From assembly GCA_002360495.1 (NCBI GenBank), contig DEQO01000141.1, positions 1 to 18,729 of the forward strand: a DNA stretch of 18,729 nucleotides. Reading direction: 5' to 3'. The position numbers were made by a program, and so were the translations under genes. Each line of letters starts with the position of its first letter. Position 1 is the first letter of the stretch. Shown here piece after piece: positions 1 to 8,558 of the stretch. The notes beneath the pieces were generated by a model that had not been told where the DNA came from, ran no database searches, and saw nothing but the letters and a program-made list of their open reading frames with translations. This DNA is from Flavobacteriales bacterium UBA3364. GTDB taxonomy: Bacteria; Bacteroidota; Bacteroidia; Flavobacteriales_F; PHOS-HE28.

Positions 1-2
1 TC

Positions 3-365
3 TTCCACCACCGCATCGACCTGCTCAACAGTTCCGATTCCGACTTCAAGGCCAGCGATGTGGACGGCATCAAGTTCACAGAAAGCCATGCCGTGCTGCT
101 GCTGCGCAACCTGCAGGCCATCGACGAGTACCTCAACCTCTCGCCGCTGATCATCGACACGCATTCGGAAGCCATCGATGCGAAGGAGAAGTTGGAGATC
201 CGCAAGGACATCTTCCTCTACACCAAGATCAAGGGCGATCACCTGATGTACACCGGCACCGAGGCCACCGAGAAGTGCGACCTGCGCGCCTTGGGCAACT
301 ACAGCGACCTGTTGGAGGAATACCGCGACATGGTGCTGGCGATAACGGGTCCGGCTCAGAACTGA
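3..365 (+). CDS. 3' end of an unrecognised gene (5' end outside window)
   Basis: The frame is open from base 3 to the TGA at 363-365, so about 120 C-terminal residues are visible. A GTG at 60 could serve as a start, but the frame reads as protein upstream of it without a break, so I treat the gene as cut by the window edge. The visible part is mixed charged and hydrophobic and probably helical, with short stretches such as HAVLLLRNLQAIDEYL and LGNYSDLLEEYRDMV. There is no signal peptide, membrane helix or catalytic motif that I recognise. It lies 140 bp upstream of the nSTAND pair on the same strand. It is therefore the only visible candidate for a partner or effector protein, but a palindromic repeat separates them and co-transcription is not shown. 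Function unknown. Confidence 0.6.
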   Translation, partial: FHHRIDLLNSSDSDFKASDVDGIKFTESHAVLLLRNLQAIDEYLNLSPLIIDTHSEAIDAKEKLEIRKDIFLYTKIKGDHLMYTGTEATEKCDLRALGNYSDLLEEYRDMVLAITGPAQN

Positions 366-375
366 TCGGGGAATA

Positions 376-501
376 GAACGCCGATGACACTGATCCGGTT
401 GATGCGCGCAGATGATTTCATAGTGGATGAATCGATGCCGCTCGGCCTTCAAGTATTCAGCGATCCGCGCCCATCAGCATTCATCCGCGTCATCTGCGTT
501 C
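376..501. repeat. Imperfect long inverted repeat filling the gap before the first nSTAND gene
   Basis: The left arm (376-417, beginning GAACGCCGATGACACTGAT) and the reverse complement of the right arm (461-501, beginning GAACGCAGATGACGCGGAT) align at roughly three quarters of positions, with one gap and about 43 bases between them. The core words GATGAC, TGATG and GCGC are shared. Repeats rich in 'ATCCGCGTCATCTGCGTTC' are familiar to me as dispersed intergenic elements in several environmental phyla, but I cannot check copy number here. The right arm ends five bases before the ATG at 506, so it forms the 5' untranslated region of the large gene. It could fold in RNA and affect translation or transcription. 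Confidence 0.55.
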
Positions 502-505
502 CCTC

Positions 506-889
506 ATGACCACCTCGCCGTTCAAATTCCTGGACAGCTACACGCGGGAGGACATCGGTTCCTTCTTCGGCCGGGAGCGGGAAACGGATGAGTTGTTCCG
601 CTTGTGCTTCACGGGGCCGATCCTGGTGGTGTACGGTGGCAGCGGTACGGGCAAGACCTCCTTGGTGCAGTGCGGCCTGCAATCGAAGTTCAACGAAAGC
701 GATTGGCTACCGATCCTGGTGCGGCGCTCCGGCGACCTGCTGGCCTCCTTGCGTGTTGCGATCGCATCGAACACACTCACGCCGACCCAGAGCACTAATC
801 TCGGTGAGCAGGTGGCCAACCTCTACCTGGACCATTTCAAACCGATCTATTTCCTCTTCGACCAGTTCGAGGAACTGTTCATCTTCGGT
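506..889 (+). repeat. Near-identical 5' segment of the nSTAND pair, copy 1
   Basis: This 384-bp segment encodes residues 1-128. It matches 4605-4988 with about two dozen base differences by eye and only three amino-acid changes (V84/D, P93/L, N98/D). Similarity drops abruptly after the shared IFG codons at the end of Walker B. Confidence 0.85.
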
Positions 890-3800
890 ACGCATGCTGA
901 GGCCACCGACTTCTTCAGCGCCATCGGCCGGTTGCTGGAAAAAGAGCGGAACGCCCGCGCCGTCTTCATCGTGCGCGAGGAGTATCTCGCCGAGCTCACG
1001 CGGTACGAGCGCATCATTCCGGGGCTGATCGAGAACCGCTACCGGGTGGAGCGCCTCAGCCACCACCACGCGATGAACGTCGTGGAGAAACTCTGCGGCG
1101 CGCATGGCATCACCTGTGCGGAAGGCTTCTCCGCTGCGCTGGTGGAACGCCTGGACCCTGAAAGTCACGGCATTGAACTGAGCTATCTGCAGGTGTTCCT
1201 GGACCGCTGTTGGCGCACGCGCCAAGACGATGAGCCCTTCTCGCCTGCGCTGCTGGAGCGCATCGGCCATGTGGATGACCTGCTCGGGGCTTTCCTGGAT
1301 GAACAGGTCGCCGACACGCCGGACCCGCAGCGCGCCGAGGCCCTGCTGAAGACCTTCGTGAGCGACCAGGGTACCAAGCGCCAGTTGACCTCCGCCGAAG
1401 CGCATGAGTGGGTGAATACCATCGGCACGGCGATGGAACTCGCCGATGTGGAGCGACTGCTACAGGTCTTCGTGACAAAGCGATTGCTGAAGGAACGTGA
1501 TGAGCGGGGGCGGTACGAACTGCTGCATGACGCGCTGGCCCGGCAGATCTTCCAACGTATCACACGCGCCGAACAGGAGCTGATCGAAGTGCGGCAGTTC
1601 GTGCAGCAGGCGCATGGGCAATTTCTGAAGCGCGGGGTGAAGCTGACAGCAAACGACCTCTCCTACTTACGGCCGTACAGGAACCAGTTGCACTTGAAGG
1701 GGGAGGTGAAGGAGTTCGTGGAAGGAGCCTTCGGGGAGGAGGAGCGCAGGGAAAGACAAAGGAAACGTCGACGAACCCTCGTGCTCGGAGCCATCGCTCT
1801 TGCGCTTGTGATCACTGCCGCCTTCGCGATCAGGCTCTACCAGGATCTGCGACGCGAACGTGCGATCAACGATAGCAAAGTCCTGGCGGCGAAGGCCATG
1901 GATCAATTGGTCACGGATCCGCCATCCGCTTATCTCCTGGCCGAACGAGCATTCAACATTCATCCTGGAATTGATGCGGAACGCGCTTTGGTGACGACCT
2001 ATCCCTTCCTCTACCCGGAAGTGGCCCGTTTCAAGGGTAACGGACTGAGTTACTTGCCCTTTTCAAAGCGGTTCGCGGTATTCGACCTCAACAAGGAGAC
2101 CGTTAGCTGCTTCGGAACGGATGGTTCTCAGCGATGGCAACGAACCGTTCCTGGCCTTAGTTACACTTACAATGTTCTGGACACGACCGGTCGCCTCTTC
2201 ATCCATGGCGATACATCGCTGCTGATGAACATCGATGGCACCGTGCTACTCACTGTAGCTGAGAAGATCTCACGCAGTATGTCCTCGCGCGACGGTCGCA
2301 GGCTCCTCATTCTCAGTTCAACTCAGCTGGCGATGGTAGGATCATCAGGAAGTGTGGATCTCACACGCCTTGACACGGTCACAGCCCATCGCGCCTTGGT
2401 CGATGCGCCAAAGATTGATTCTGACGATTCCCTTCACTACCTGCTAGCCCTGAAGGCTGATACCGTGCACTTCTTCGACTTGACCCTGCCTGGGCTACCG
2501 TTGATCGCACAGTGGCATGCTTCTGAACCTCTGGATGGAGATCTGGTGCTTGAGGGTCGATCAGAGTCAGTGCTCACCACGTCAAGCAGCCTGGTGCATC
2601 TGGATTGGTCCGCCGCACCCGACATACGAGTGATCAAGCACCTCGATCTGGCGCGTATAGGCATCTCCCCGAAAAGGGATTTGATGTACCAGGGCCAACC
2701 CGGCACACTCTTTTTCAAAGGCTCTCCGAACAGACTCTATGTTGCCTCCACCCGATCGATCGTCCCACTCCCAGGTATGCGCTCCGGAGACCGTTTTCTC
2801 TGGTATGACGCGACGCTGCAGCGATCCGCTTGCTATAGGCCCCAGGGTGATGGTGCTTACAAGAAGATGGGCCTTGTTGTCATCTTCTCGCAGAACGGAG
2901 ACAGCCTTACTTCGTACAATACCATCACCCAAACTTACCCGGATAAAAAGGAGGGGCTCCCGATCTTGAGCCGCGTAGCTGGCAGCGAGCGCCTGCGGTA
3001 CACGCGGTTCTCTCTCTCCGGGCAGGAACTTTCGACCACCGATCTCCAGCCGATAAGCACCGAGTTGCCTAACGGCCTCTCATCTGATACGGAAAATGGC
3101 AAAGCCCTCAGCTATAGCGAGAAGGTCTCTGTCGGTCTCACCAGTAGTCTGTTCACCTCAATTGACACCAACGGAACCGTGCGTCGCCTGCTCACACCCG
3201 GAAGCGGAAGTGCTGCCTATCCGTTCCGCGGGAACAGCGCGCAAATGCTGGTTCAGTATTCGGACAGCATGACCGCTTTGGTCGAAGCACCCGCGTACAG
3301 CGGCCCGGACCTACTTGCTGCGAGTCCCGCCTGCTTCCAAGACAGCATTCTCTACTCCAGCCCCGTGCTCAATGACACCCTGCACTTCAGCCTGTGGACC
3401 GCCACGGGTGCGCTTCTGCGATCATCTATGCCGCTGCATGGTTGCATGGATTCATTGCGCTCCCCGAACATCACATACAACAATACGGCGACCCCTTTGA
3501 CAAGACGCTGGGCGAAGATCACCGAGGTGGAGCCCAAGAGCCAACGTCGTCGTGGATACTTGATCGACCTGTTGAACAAGAGCGTGGTGGACAGCGGCTC
3601 CTTCGCGCAGCCAGCTGATTATCATCTCCTTCCGGCACAGATGGGACTCGTGCGTGTGAAGCCGGGCCTGATCGAGTTCTTTGATGAGCGGCTGCGCAGG
3701 AAGAAAACCATCCCACTGCCCGTTCGATCCTACAACAATTTGCTATTCACTGGCACCCACATGATCAGCACCGCCCGCCTGACTGCGGGATGGGTGGATC

Positions 3801-4600
3801 ACGTTGACCTGCGGTCCGGTATGTTGGATTCGATCCATGTTGAACCCGACCTTATCGGAGCGGATCTACTCTCTCGAATTTCGCGAAACTCTTCGACTCC
3901 TAGCGCATGGATCGATGATGCGGGCACGCTCTTTATCGCCCTCGGCGGATTTTTTGACCAGCAACTCTTGGTCGCTGTGGAAGCCACCGGTCGCACGGCC
4001 AGGTTGCAGCTTGGAAAAGGAATTGTCTACTTCAAAGAAGGGGACCATGGCTTACCGCGTATTCTGTTCCGAAGGTCCGTTTTCTTTTCATTAAATGGCG
4101 CTATTACTATGTCCACGTCGAGCAAGGCTGTTAATTATCAGTACGATCCCACGGCGCATGGTTTCATCCCTATGATCACGGACGAGCCTGATGAAAAGCC
4201 CACATGGGATAAGGGCATCACCAGTGATAGAGCGATCTGGCGTGGGGGCGAGGTGTTCCTACCTGTTCAGTTCGCAGGCGAAATGCCAGTCTGTAATAAC
4301 CATCTCTACAGTCGTCACCGCGCGGTGGACCGCTATGAGCGCTTTCCCCTCTTCGGCAAGGATGTGATCAAGGAGGTGCGGGAGGAGAAGAAATTCGGCG
4401 AGTTCTGGACCCACATCAACGCCGAGCCGCTGATCAACAAGGTCCTGGGCACCGATGCGTACAACACGGGTTATCAGATCGGTAGCCTCCTGCGCGATCC
4501 CTGGGCGTGGCTTGGCCTTTTACTCGCGATAGGTACCGGGGTTTATGCCTGGCGGTACATGTACGGGACAGCGCGGGGCCGTTCAAAGTCGGTGACCTAG
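506..4600 (+). CDS. nSTAND1-type NTPase with transmembrane helix, beta-propeller-like sensor and C-terminal membrane anchor
   Basis: A 1,364-residue protein. Residues 1-30 match the lead-in of nSTAND1 NTPases (SPFKFLDSY...FFGRERE). Walker A is GGSGTGKT at 44-51 and Walker B is IYFLFDQFEELF at 114-125. A conserved FIVREEYLAELTRYERIIPG block follows at about 154-173, and the winged-helix-like YELLHDALA lies at 337-345. A basic RERQRKRRR stretch precedes a transmembrane helix at about 424-443. After it comes the short A-x-L...DPPSAYLLAE repeat helix typical of nSTAND1-WD40 proteins, then about 850 residues of beta-rich propeller-like sequence without clear WD motifs. A second hydrophobic helix lies at 1332-1349 with a basic tail. 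No effector domain precedes the NTPase. By family it should be an ATP-dependent signalling switch; the trigger is unknown. The next gene starts 4 bp after its stop. The ATG at 506 fits because the nSTAND consensus begins at residue 4. Confidence 0.85.
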   Translation: MTTSPFKFLDSYTREDIGSFFGRERETDELFRLCFTGPILVVYGGSGTGKTSLVQCGLQSKFNESDWLPILVRRSGDLLASLRVAIASNTLTPTQSTNLGEQVANLYLDHFKPIYFLFDQFEELFIFGTHAEATDFFSAIGRLLEKERNARAVFIVREEYLAELTRYERIIPGLIENRYRVERLSHHHAMNVVEKLCGAHGITCAEGFSAALVERLDPESHGIELSYLQVFLDRCWRTRQDDEPFSPALLERIGHVDDLLGAFLDEQVADTPDPQRAEALLKTFVSDQGTKRQLTSAEAHEWVNTIGTAMELADVERLLQVFVTKRLLKERDERGRYELLHDALARQIFQRITRAEQELIEVRQFVQQAHGQFLKRGVKLTANDLSYLRPYRNQLHLKGEVKEFVEGAFGEEERRERQRKRRRTLVLGAIALALVITAAFAIRLYQDLRRERAINDSKVLAAKAMDQLVTDPPSAYLLAERAFNIHPGIDAERALVTTYPFLYPEVARFKGNGLSYLPFSKRFAVFDLNKETVSCFGTDGSQRWQRTVPGLSYTYNVLDTTGRLFIHGDTSLLMNIDGTVLLTVAEKISRSMSSRDGRRLLILSSTQLAMVGSSGSVDLTRLDTVTAHRALVDAPKIDSDDSLHYLLALKADTVHFFDLTLPGLPLIAQWHASEPLDGDLVLEGRSESVLTTSSSLVHLDWSAAPDIRVIKHLDLARIGISPKRDLMYQGQPGTLFFKGSPNRLYVASTRSIVPLPGMRSGDRFLWYDATLQRSACYRPQGDGAYKKMGLVVIFSQNGDSLTSYNTITQTYPDKKEGLPILSRVAGSERLRYTRFSLSGQELSTTDLQPISTELPNGLSSDTENGKALSYSEKVSVGLTSSLFTSIDTNGTVRRLLTPGSGSAAYPFRGNSAQMLVQYSDSMTALVEAPAYSGPDLLAASPACFQDSILYSSPVLNDTLHFSLWTATGALLRSSMPLHGCMDSLRSPNITYNNTATPLTRRWAKITEVEPKSQRRRGYLIDLLNKSVVDSGSFAQPADYHLLPAQMGLVRVKPGLIEFFDERLRRKKTIPLPVRSYNNLLFTGTHMISTARLTAGWVDHVDLRSGMLDSIHVEPDLIGADLLSRISRNSSTPSAWIDDAGTLFIALGGFFDQQLLVAVEATGRTARLQLGKGIVYFKEGDHGLPRILFRRSVFFSLNGAITMSTSSKAVNYQYDPTAHGFIPMITDEPDEKPTWDKGITSDRAIWRGGEVFLPVQFAGEMPVCNNHLYSRHRAVDRYERFPLFGKDVIKEVREEKKFGEFWTHINAEPLINKVLGTDAYNTGYQIGSLLRDPWAWLGLLLAIGTGVYAWRYMYGTARGRSKSVT

Positions 4601-4604
4601 AGCC

Positions 4605-4988
4605 ATGACCACCTCCCCCTTCAAATTCCTGGACAGCTACACGCGGGAGGACATCGGTTCCTTCTTCGGTCGGGAGCGGGAAACGGATGAGTTGTTCCGC
4701 TTATGCTTCACGGGTCCGATCCTGGTGGTGTACGGCGGCAGCGGCACGGGCAAGACCTCGCTGGTGCAATGCGGCCTGCAATCGAAGTTCAACGAGAGCG
4801 ATTGGTTGCCGATCCTGGTGCGGCGCTCCGGCGATCTGCTGGCCTCATTGCGTGATGCGATCGCATCGAACACACTTACGCTGACCCAGAGCACGGATCT
4901 CGGTGAGCAGGTGGCCAACCTCTACCTGGACCATTTCAAGCCCATCTATTTCCTCTTCGACCAGTTCGAGGAGCTCTTCATCTTCGGA
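4605..4988 (+). repeat. Near-identical 5' segment of the nSTAND pair, copy 2
   Basis: Second copy of the segment at 506-889. The next well conserved protein block (residues about 144-183 in both) has many more synonymous differences, so this 5' segment looks more recently homogenised than the rest of the NTPase. Confidence 0.85.
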
Positions 4989-7900
4989 AGACAGGAGGAG
5001 AGCATTGCCTTTTTCGAGGCCCTGCACAAGCTGCTGGAGAAGGAGCGCAACGCACATGTGATCTTCATTGTGCGTGAAGAGTATTTGGCCGAACTCACAC
5101 GCTACGAGCGCATCATCCCGGGCCTGATCGAGAACCGGTACCGGGTGGAGCGCATGGCGCGTGGCCGCGCGGTCGAAGTGGTGGAGAAGCTCTGCGCAGC
5201 GAACGGCATCACCTGTTCACCGGGCTTCAGCGAAGCGATGATCGACCGCCTGAACCCCGAGGGGCAGGGGGTGGAGCTCTCGTACCTGCAGGTGTACCTG
5301 GACAAGCTGCACCGCATGGCTCGTGAGCGGCAGGGCAACGGAGCATTGCAGTTCGAAGCGGGGATGTTGAACGAAGCGGGCAGCATCACCGATCTGCTCG
5401 GCGGTTTCCTGGAAGAGCAGGTGGCCACGATGCCCGATCCGGCGAATGCCTTTGCGCTGCTGAAGGCCTTCGTGAGCTCGCGTGGCACCAAACGCCAGAA
5501 CACCGTGGAGGAGGCCCGCATGCACGCGCGCACCCTCGGCCGCGAGCTGGTGCCCGAGGAGGTCCGCGCCATGGTTCTCCGCTTCGTGGACCTGCGGATC
5601 CTGCGCGAGAAGGACGATCATGAACGGTACGAGCTCCTGCACGACGCCCTGGCCGCCAAGATCTACGAGAGCATCACGCTGGTGGAGAAGGAGCTGCTGG
5701 AGGTTCGGCAATTCGTGGAGAACGCGTACGTCAACTTCCAACGTCGCGGACACTCCCTGACCAGCGCTGATCTGGCATACCTGGCACCGTACGAAGACAA
5801 GCTCTTCCTGTCCGGTGAGCTGGCGGCTTTCGTGGAACGCTGCCGTGCGGACGAACGTTCGGCCCGGCAATTGAAGCGCAAGGTCAATATCGTATCGCTG
5901 TTGGGCTTGTTGCTCCTGGTGAGTGCCACAGCGTATTTCTTCTATACCCGTAGCACGACCAGCCGTGCGAACGAACTCGGTGCCCTGGCCTTGATCGCCG
6001 CGACGGAGGATCCCACCTACAGCTATCTGCTCGCAGAGGAGGCCGACGCGGTGGAACGCACCACCATCACCGAGAAGGCGCTCATCAATGCCTTCCACAA
6101 CGGACCCTTCGCCAGCGAGTTCGATGGGTTGAAGCCGACAGTTTCGCCGGATGGCAGGTACATCGCTACGATCGGTCCATCCGCGTTCGGCAGTTATCGT
6201 TTTGATCGGCGTGGTATCTATCCGGACCAGGACAGCACAGTGACCATCCGTGATCTGGATGGAAGGATAATGGCCGTCTTGATGGACCATCATGGCCTGG
6301 TCGCGGACCTTGGCTTCTTCCCCGATGGTATGCACTTGTTCACCTTGTCCACGGACAGTGTACTCCGATTCTGGGATGTGGAAGGCAGGTTGTTGCGGGC
6401 GGTGAAGCTGGAGAGTGTCCCCACGGTCGGCACATGCAGGGTGGTCGATGGACGCCTCCGGTACAATCACCATTCCTACATCACGGATACGGAGATCTGG
6501 CGGATGTATGCCGAGGATGGAGACCTGTTATGGGAACGCTCGGCAAAGGCACAACTGCCTGAGAACTCCGTCTCCTTCCATGCACTGCGCTCAGGGCATA
6601 TGCTCATTTCGTTCGAGCGTCACGTGGAGATACAGGCGTTGGATGGAAAGGTGCTTCACCGCATTCCATGCGCACCATTGGATTGGTCGAGTTGCTACGT
6701 CAATCCAGGCCGCACCTCCTTCGTGTTGTTCGACGACAAGACCAAGACCTTCACCACGTGGTCCGAGGACGGAGTTCAGCTGCACCGGGCAGTGGTGAGC
6801 GGCATCCCGATCGGTGCGCCATTCGCCAGGGTGTTCCCTTCCACGGCGTCCTATCGTGTGGTCTCCTATTTGGACAGGGGCGTTGATCACTATGGAATGG
6901 TTGTCGTGGACACGCTCGGTAATACAATCAGCACCTTGCCGGTCGCTCCACCGCATTTACCGGAGGGCACTTTCTTCAATTGGATCGAACAAGCGGAGAT
7001 GACCTACGCGGACCGGATCTGGGACGAGGGCCTTCTCCTTAATCTGCGTAAGGAGTCTTTCAAAGCGGGTCAGGTGTTGAGCGACGCCACCGCCATGGGC
7101 GTCACATGGGCAGCCGCTTTCGAGCTATCACGTGGCCAACCGAACGCTGTGCAGTTCGATCCACGATCCGGGAAACTTCTTTTCACGTTCAGCGGGCCAA
7201 CCATCGTATCCGTGAACGGAGAGTTCTCAGCCACACTAACCAATGGTCACGAAGTGCAGGTAGCTCGGTTGGACACGAGACTTCGCCAGTACATTTTCCG
7301 GTCCACGGAAACGTTGATCATGCGCCATCTCTTGAACGATGGCTCCCTCTTATTGTCCAATGGTCGCAAGCGGGTGATCTTGGTGAGGAACCCGACCGGG
7401 GAGAAACGCCTGCCGTTCAATGCAGATGCTGTCGAAACGTACAGTATCGCTGATCGATCGGGCCATGTGGCCACCATCTTGGATGGGGGTAAGGTGGCCA
7501 TCTGGACCGGGTCCGGCGATCGAATGGGCACCATCGATACGAAGTGCGACACTGCCGCTTACTGGGTGAAGTTTGCGCCGGATTCAGCACACGTACTGGT
7601 GCTGAAGGGCAACGAGCAACTGGGGTTGTACGCGATATCCGGTGCACCGGTCGCTTCTTTCCGGCCACATGTGGATATGCGCAATTGCGAGAACGTGGCC
7701 GCATTCAGTGCCGATGGCCGGTCGTTCGCTTACGGTGCGATGGATGGTACGGTGCGCATTGTGGATATGAGCGGTCAGGAGCGTGCGGTCTTGCGTGGGC
7801 ATGGCGGTGCCGTGCTGGCGGTGGCCTGGCCGGAGAAGCTGGGTCGCGTGGTCTCTGCATCAGCGGACAGCACATTGATCATTTGGGAAGAGGGTGCGAA

Positions 7901-8558
7901 GGGTTATGCAGTGGAACACATCATTCAACGGCAGGGAGAGGTTACTTCGTTGGAACCCGTGATGGGTAAGCCCTACGTGTTGGCCGCATGCGCGGATAGC
8001 TCCTGGTTCATCGCCGACCTGCGCGGTAGGGTCATACGCGATGCCCGGGACCTTGTCGGTACGCGCGCTCGAAAGCCCATTACCCATGCCCGCTTCAGTC
8101 CCAACCGCGATTTCATGATGACGGAGTTCCGTGTCGTTTCCTATGATACGGCCCTGAGCGAGGACATGGATTCCGGCGACTTCAATTTGGTCGTGAACCG
8201 TAATGTGTCACGTCCATTGACCCAATTGATCGACCCGGAAATGAACGTGCGGGTGGACCAGGAGGAAGACTACGGTTACATCGGGATCAATGCGCTGAAC
8301 AAACAGAATGTGTCAGGTGAGGACCTTGTCGATGGCGACATCCACTTCAGCCATGGTCTCACACGCTTGATCACCCTCAAAGGACGCAGGCCACGCTTCA
8401 GTCCCGACGGCCGCTACCTCTACTACATCGATGAGGCTGAACGTCTGCGGCGGATCGTGGCCGACCCCGATCACGTGAAACGCTTGGTGCGGGAGCAAAA
8501 GGCCTTCGGTCCCATCCGCGACCTGCGTGCAGCGGAGCGGGAAGACCTCGGGTTATAA
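4605..8558 (+). CDS. nSTAND1-type NTPase with transmembrane helix and WD40-like sensor
   Basis: A 1,317-residue paralogue of the preceding gene, starting 4 bp after its stop, so probably in one operon and translationally coupled. Walker A is GGSGTGKT at 44-51, Walker B is IYFLFDQFEELF at 114-125, and YELLHDALA lies at 342-350. A transmembrane helix at about 428-447 follows basic RQLKRK. The C-terminal 800 residues contain better WD-like repeats than the first copy. Examples are an FPDG...DSVLRFWDVEGRLL unit, a tandem block near the C-terminus (SADGRSFAYGAMDGTVRIVD, then LRGHGGAVLAVAW and SADSTLIIWEE), and a final FSPDGRYLYYIDEAERLR blade. It lacks the C-terminal membrane helix of its neighbour but ends in a related V-x(3)-VRExKxFG tail. 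By family it is an ATP-dependent switch whose propeller senses a ligand or partner; no effector domain is fused. The stop overlaps the stop of the convergent membrane-protein gene. Confidence 0.87.
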   Translation: MTTSPFKFLDSYTREDIGSFFGRERETDELFRLCFTGPILVVYGGSGTGKTSLVQCGLQSKFNESDWLPILVRRSGDLLASLRDAIASNTLTLTQSTDLGEQVANLYLDHFKPIYFLFDQFEELFIFGRQEESIAFFEALHKLLEKERNAHVIFIVREEYLAELTRYERIIPGLIENRYRVERMARGRAVEVVEKLCAANGITCSPGFSEAMIDRLNPEGQGVELSYLQVYLDKLHRMARERQGNGALQFEAGMLNEAGSITDLLGGFLEEQVATMPDPANAFALLKAFVSSRGTKRQNTVEEARMHARTLGRELVPEEVRAMVLRFVDLRILREKDDHERYELLHDALAAKIYESITLVEKELLEVRQFVENAYVNFQRRGHSLTSADLAYLAPYEDKLFLSGELAAFVERCRADERSARQLKRKVNIVSLLGLLLLVSATAYFFYTRSTTSRANELGALALIAATEDPTYSYLLAEEADAVERTTITEKALINAFHNGPFASEFDGLKPTVSPDGRYIATIGPSAFGSYRFDRRGIYPDQDSTVTIRDLDGRIMAVLMDHHGLVADLGFFPDGMHLFTLSTDSVLRFWDVEGRLLRAVKLESVPTVGTCRVVDGRLRYNHHSYITDTEIWRMYAEDGDLLWERSAKAQLPENSVSFHALRSGHMLISFERHVEIQALDGKVLHRIPCAPLDWSSCYVNPGRTSFVLFDDKTKTFTTWSEDGVQLHRAVVSGIPIGAPFARVFPSTASYRVVSYLDRGVDHYGMVVVDTLGNTISTLPVAPPHLPEGTFFNWIEQAEMTYADRIWDEGLLLNLRKESFKAGQVLSDATAMGVTWAAAFELSRGQPNAVQFDPRSGKLLFTFSGPTIVSVNGEFSATLTNGHEVQVARLDTRLRQYIFRSTETLIMRHLLNDGSLLLSNGRKRVILVRNPTGEKRLPFNADAVETYSIADRSGHVATILDGGKVAIWTGSGDRMGTIDTKCDTAAYWVKFAPDSAHVLVLKGNEQLGLYAISGAPVASFRPHVDMRNCENVAAFSADGRSFAYGAMDGTVRIVDMSGQERAVLRGHGGAVLAVAWPEKLGRVVSASADSTLIIWEEGAKGYAVEHIIQRQGEVTSLEPVMGKPYVLAACADSSWFIADLRGRVIRDARDLVGTRARKPITHARFSPNRDFMMTEFRVVSYDTALSEDMDSGDFNLVVNRNVSRPLTQLIDPEMNVRVDQEEDYGYIGINALNKQNVSGEDLVDGDIHFSHGLTRLITLKGRRPRFSPDGRYLYYIDEAERLRRIVADPDHVKRLVREQKAFGPIRDLRAAEREDLGL

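Noticed and set aside
707..1405. Long minus-strand ORF (232 codons) inside the first nSTAND gene
   Set aside because: It is the antisense frame of a clearly coding Walker A/B region, and the matching minus-strand frame in the paralogue follows from the same codon bias. No motif or start context supports it.
5217..6473. A 418-codon minus-strand ORF inside the second nSTAND gene
   Set aside because: Long, but antisense to the NTPase and sensor with His/Gln-rich shadow composition. The plus strand is unambiguously coding here.
506..8558. The two large genes as a CRISPR- or restriction-linked locus
   Set aside because: I see no CRISPR repeats, nuclease motifs or methyltransferase motifs in the window. 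The defence idea rests on the STAND architecture alone.
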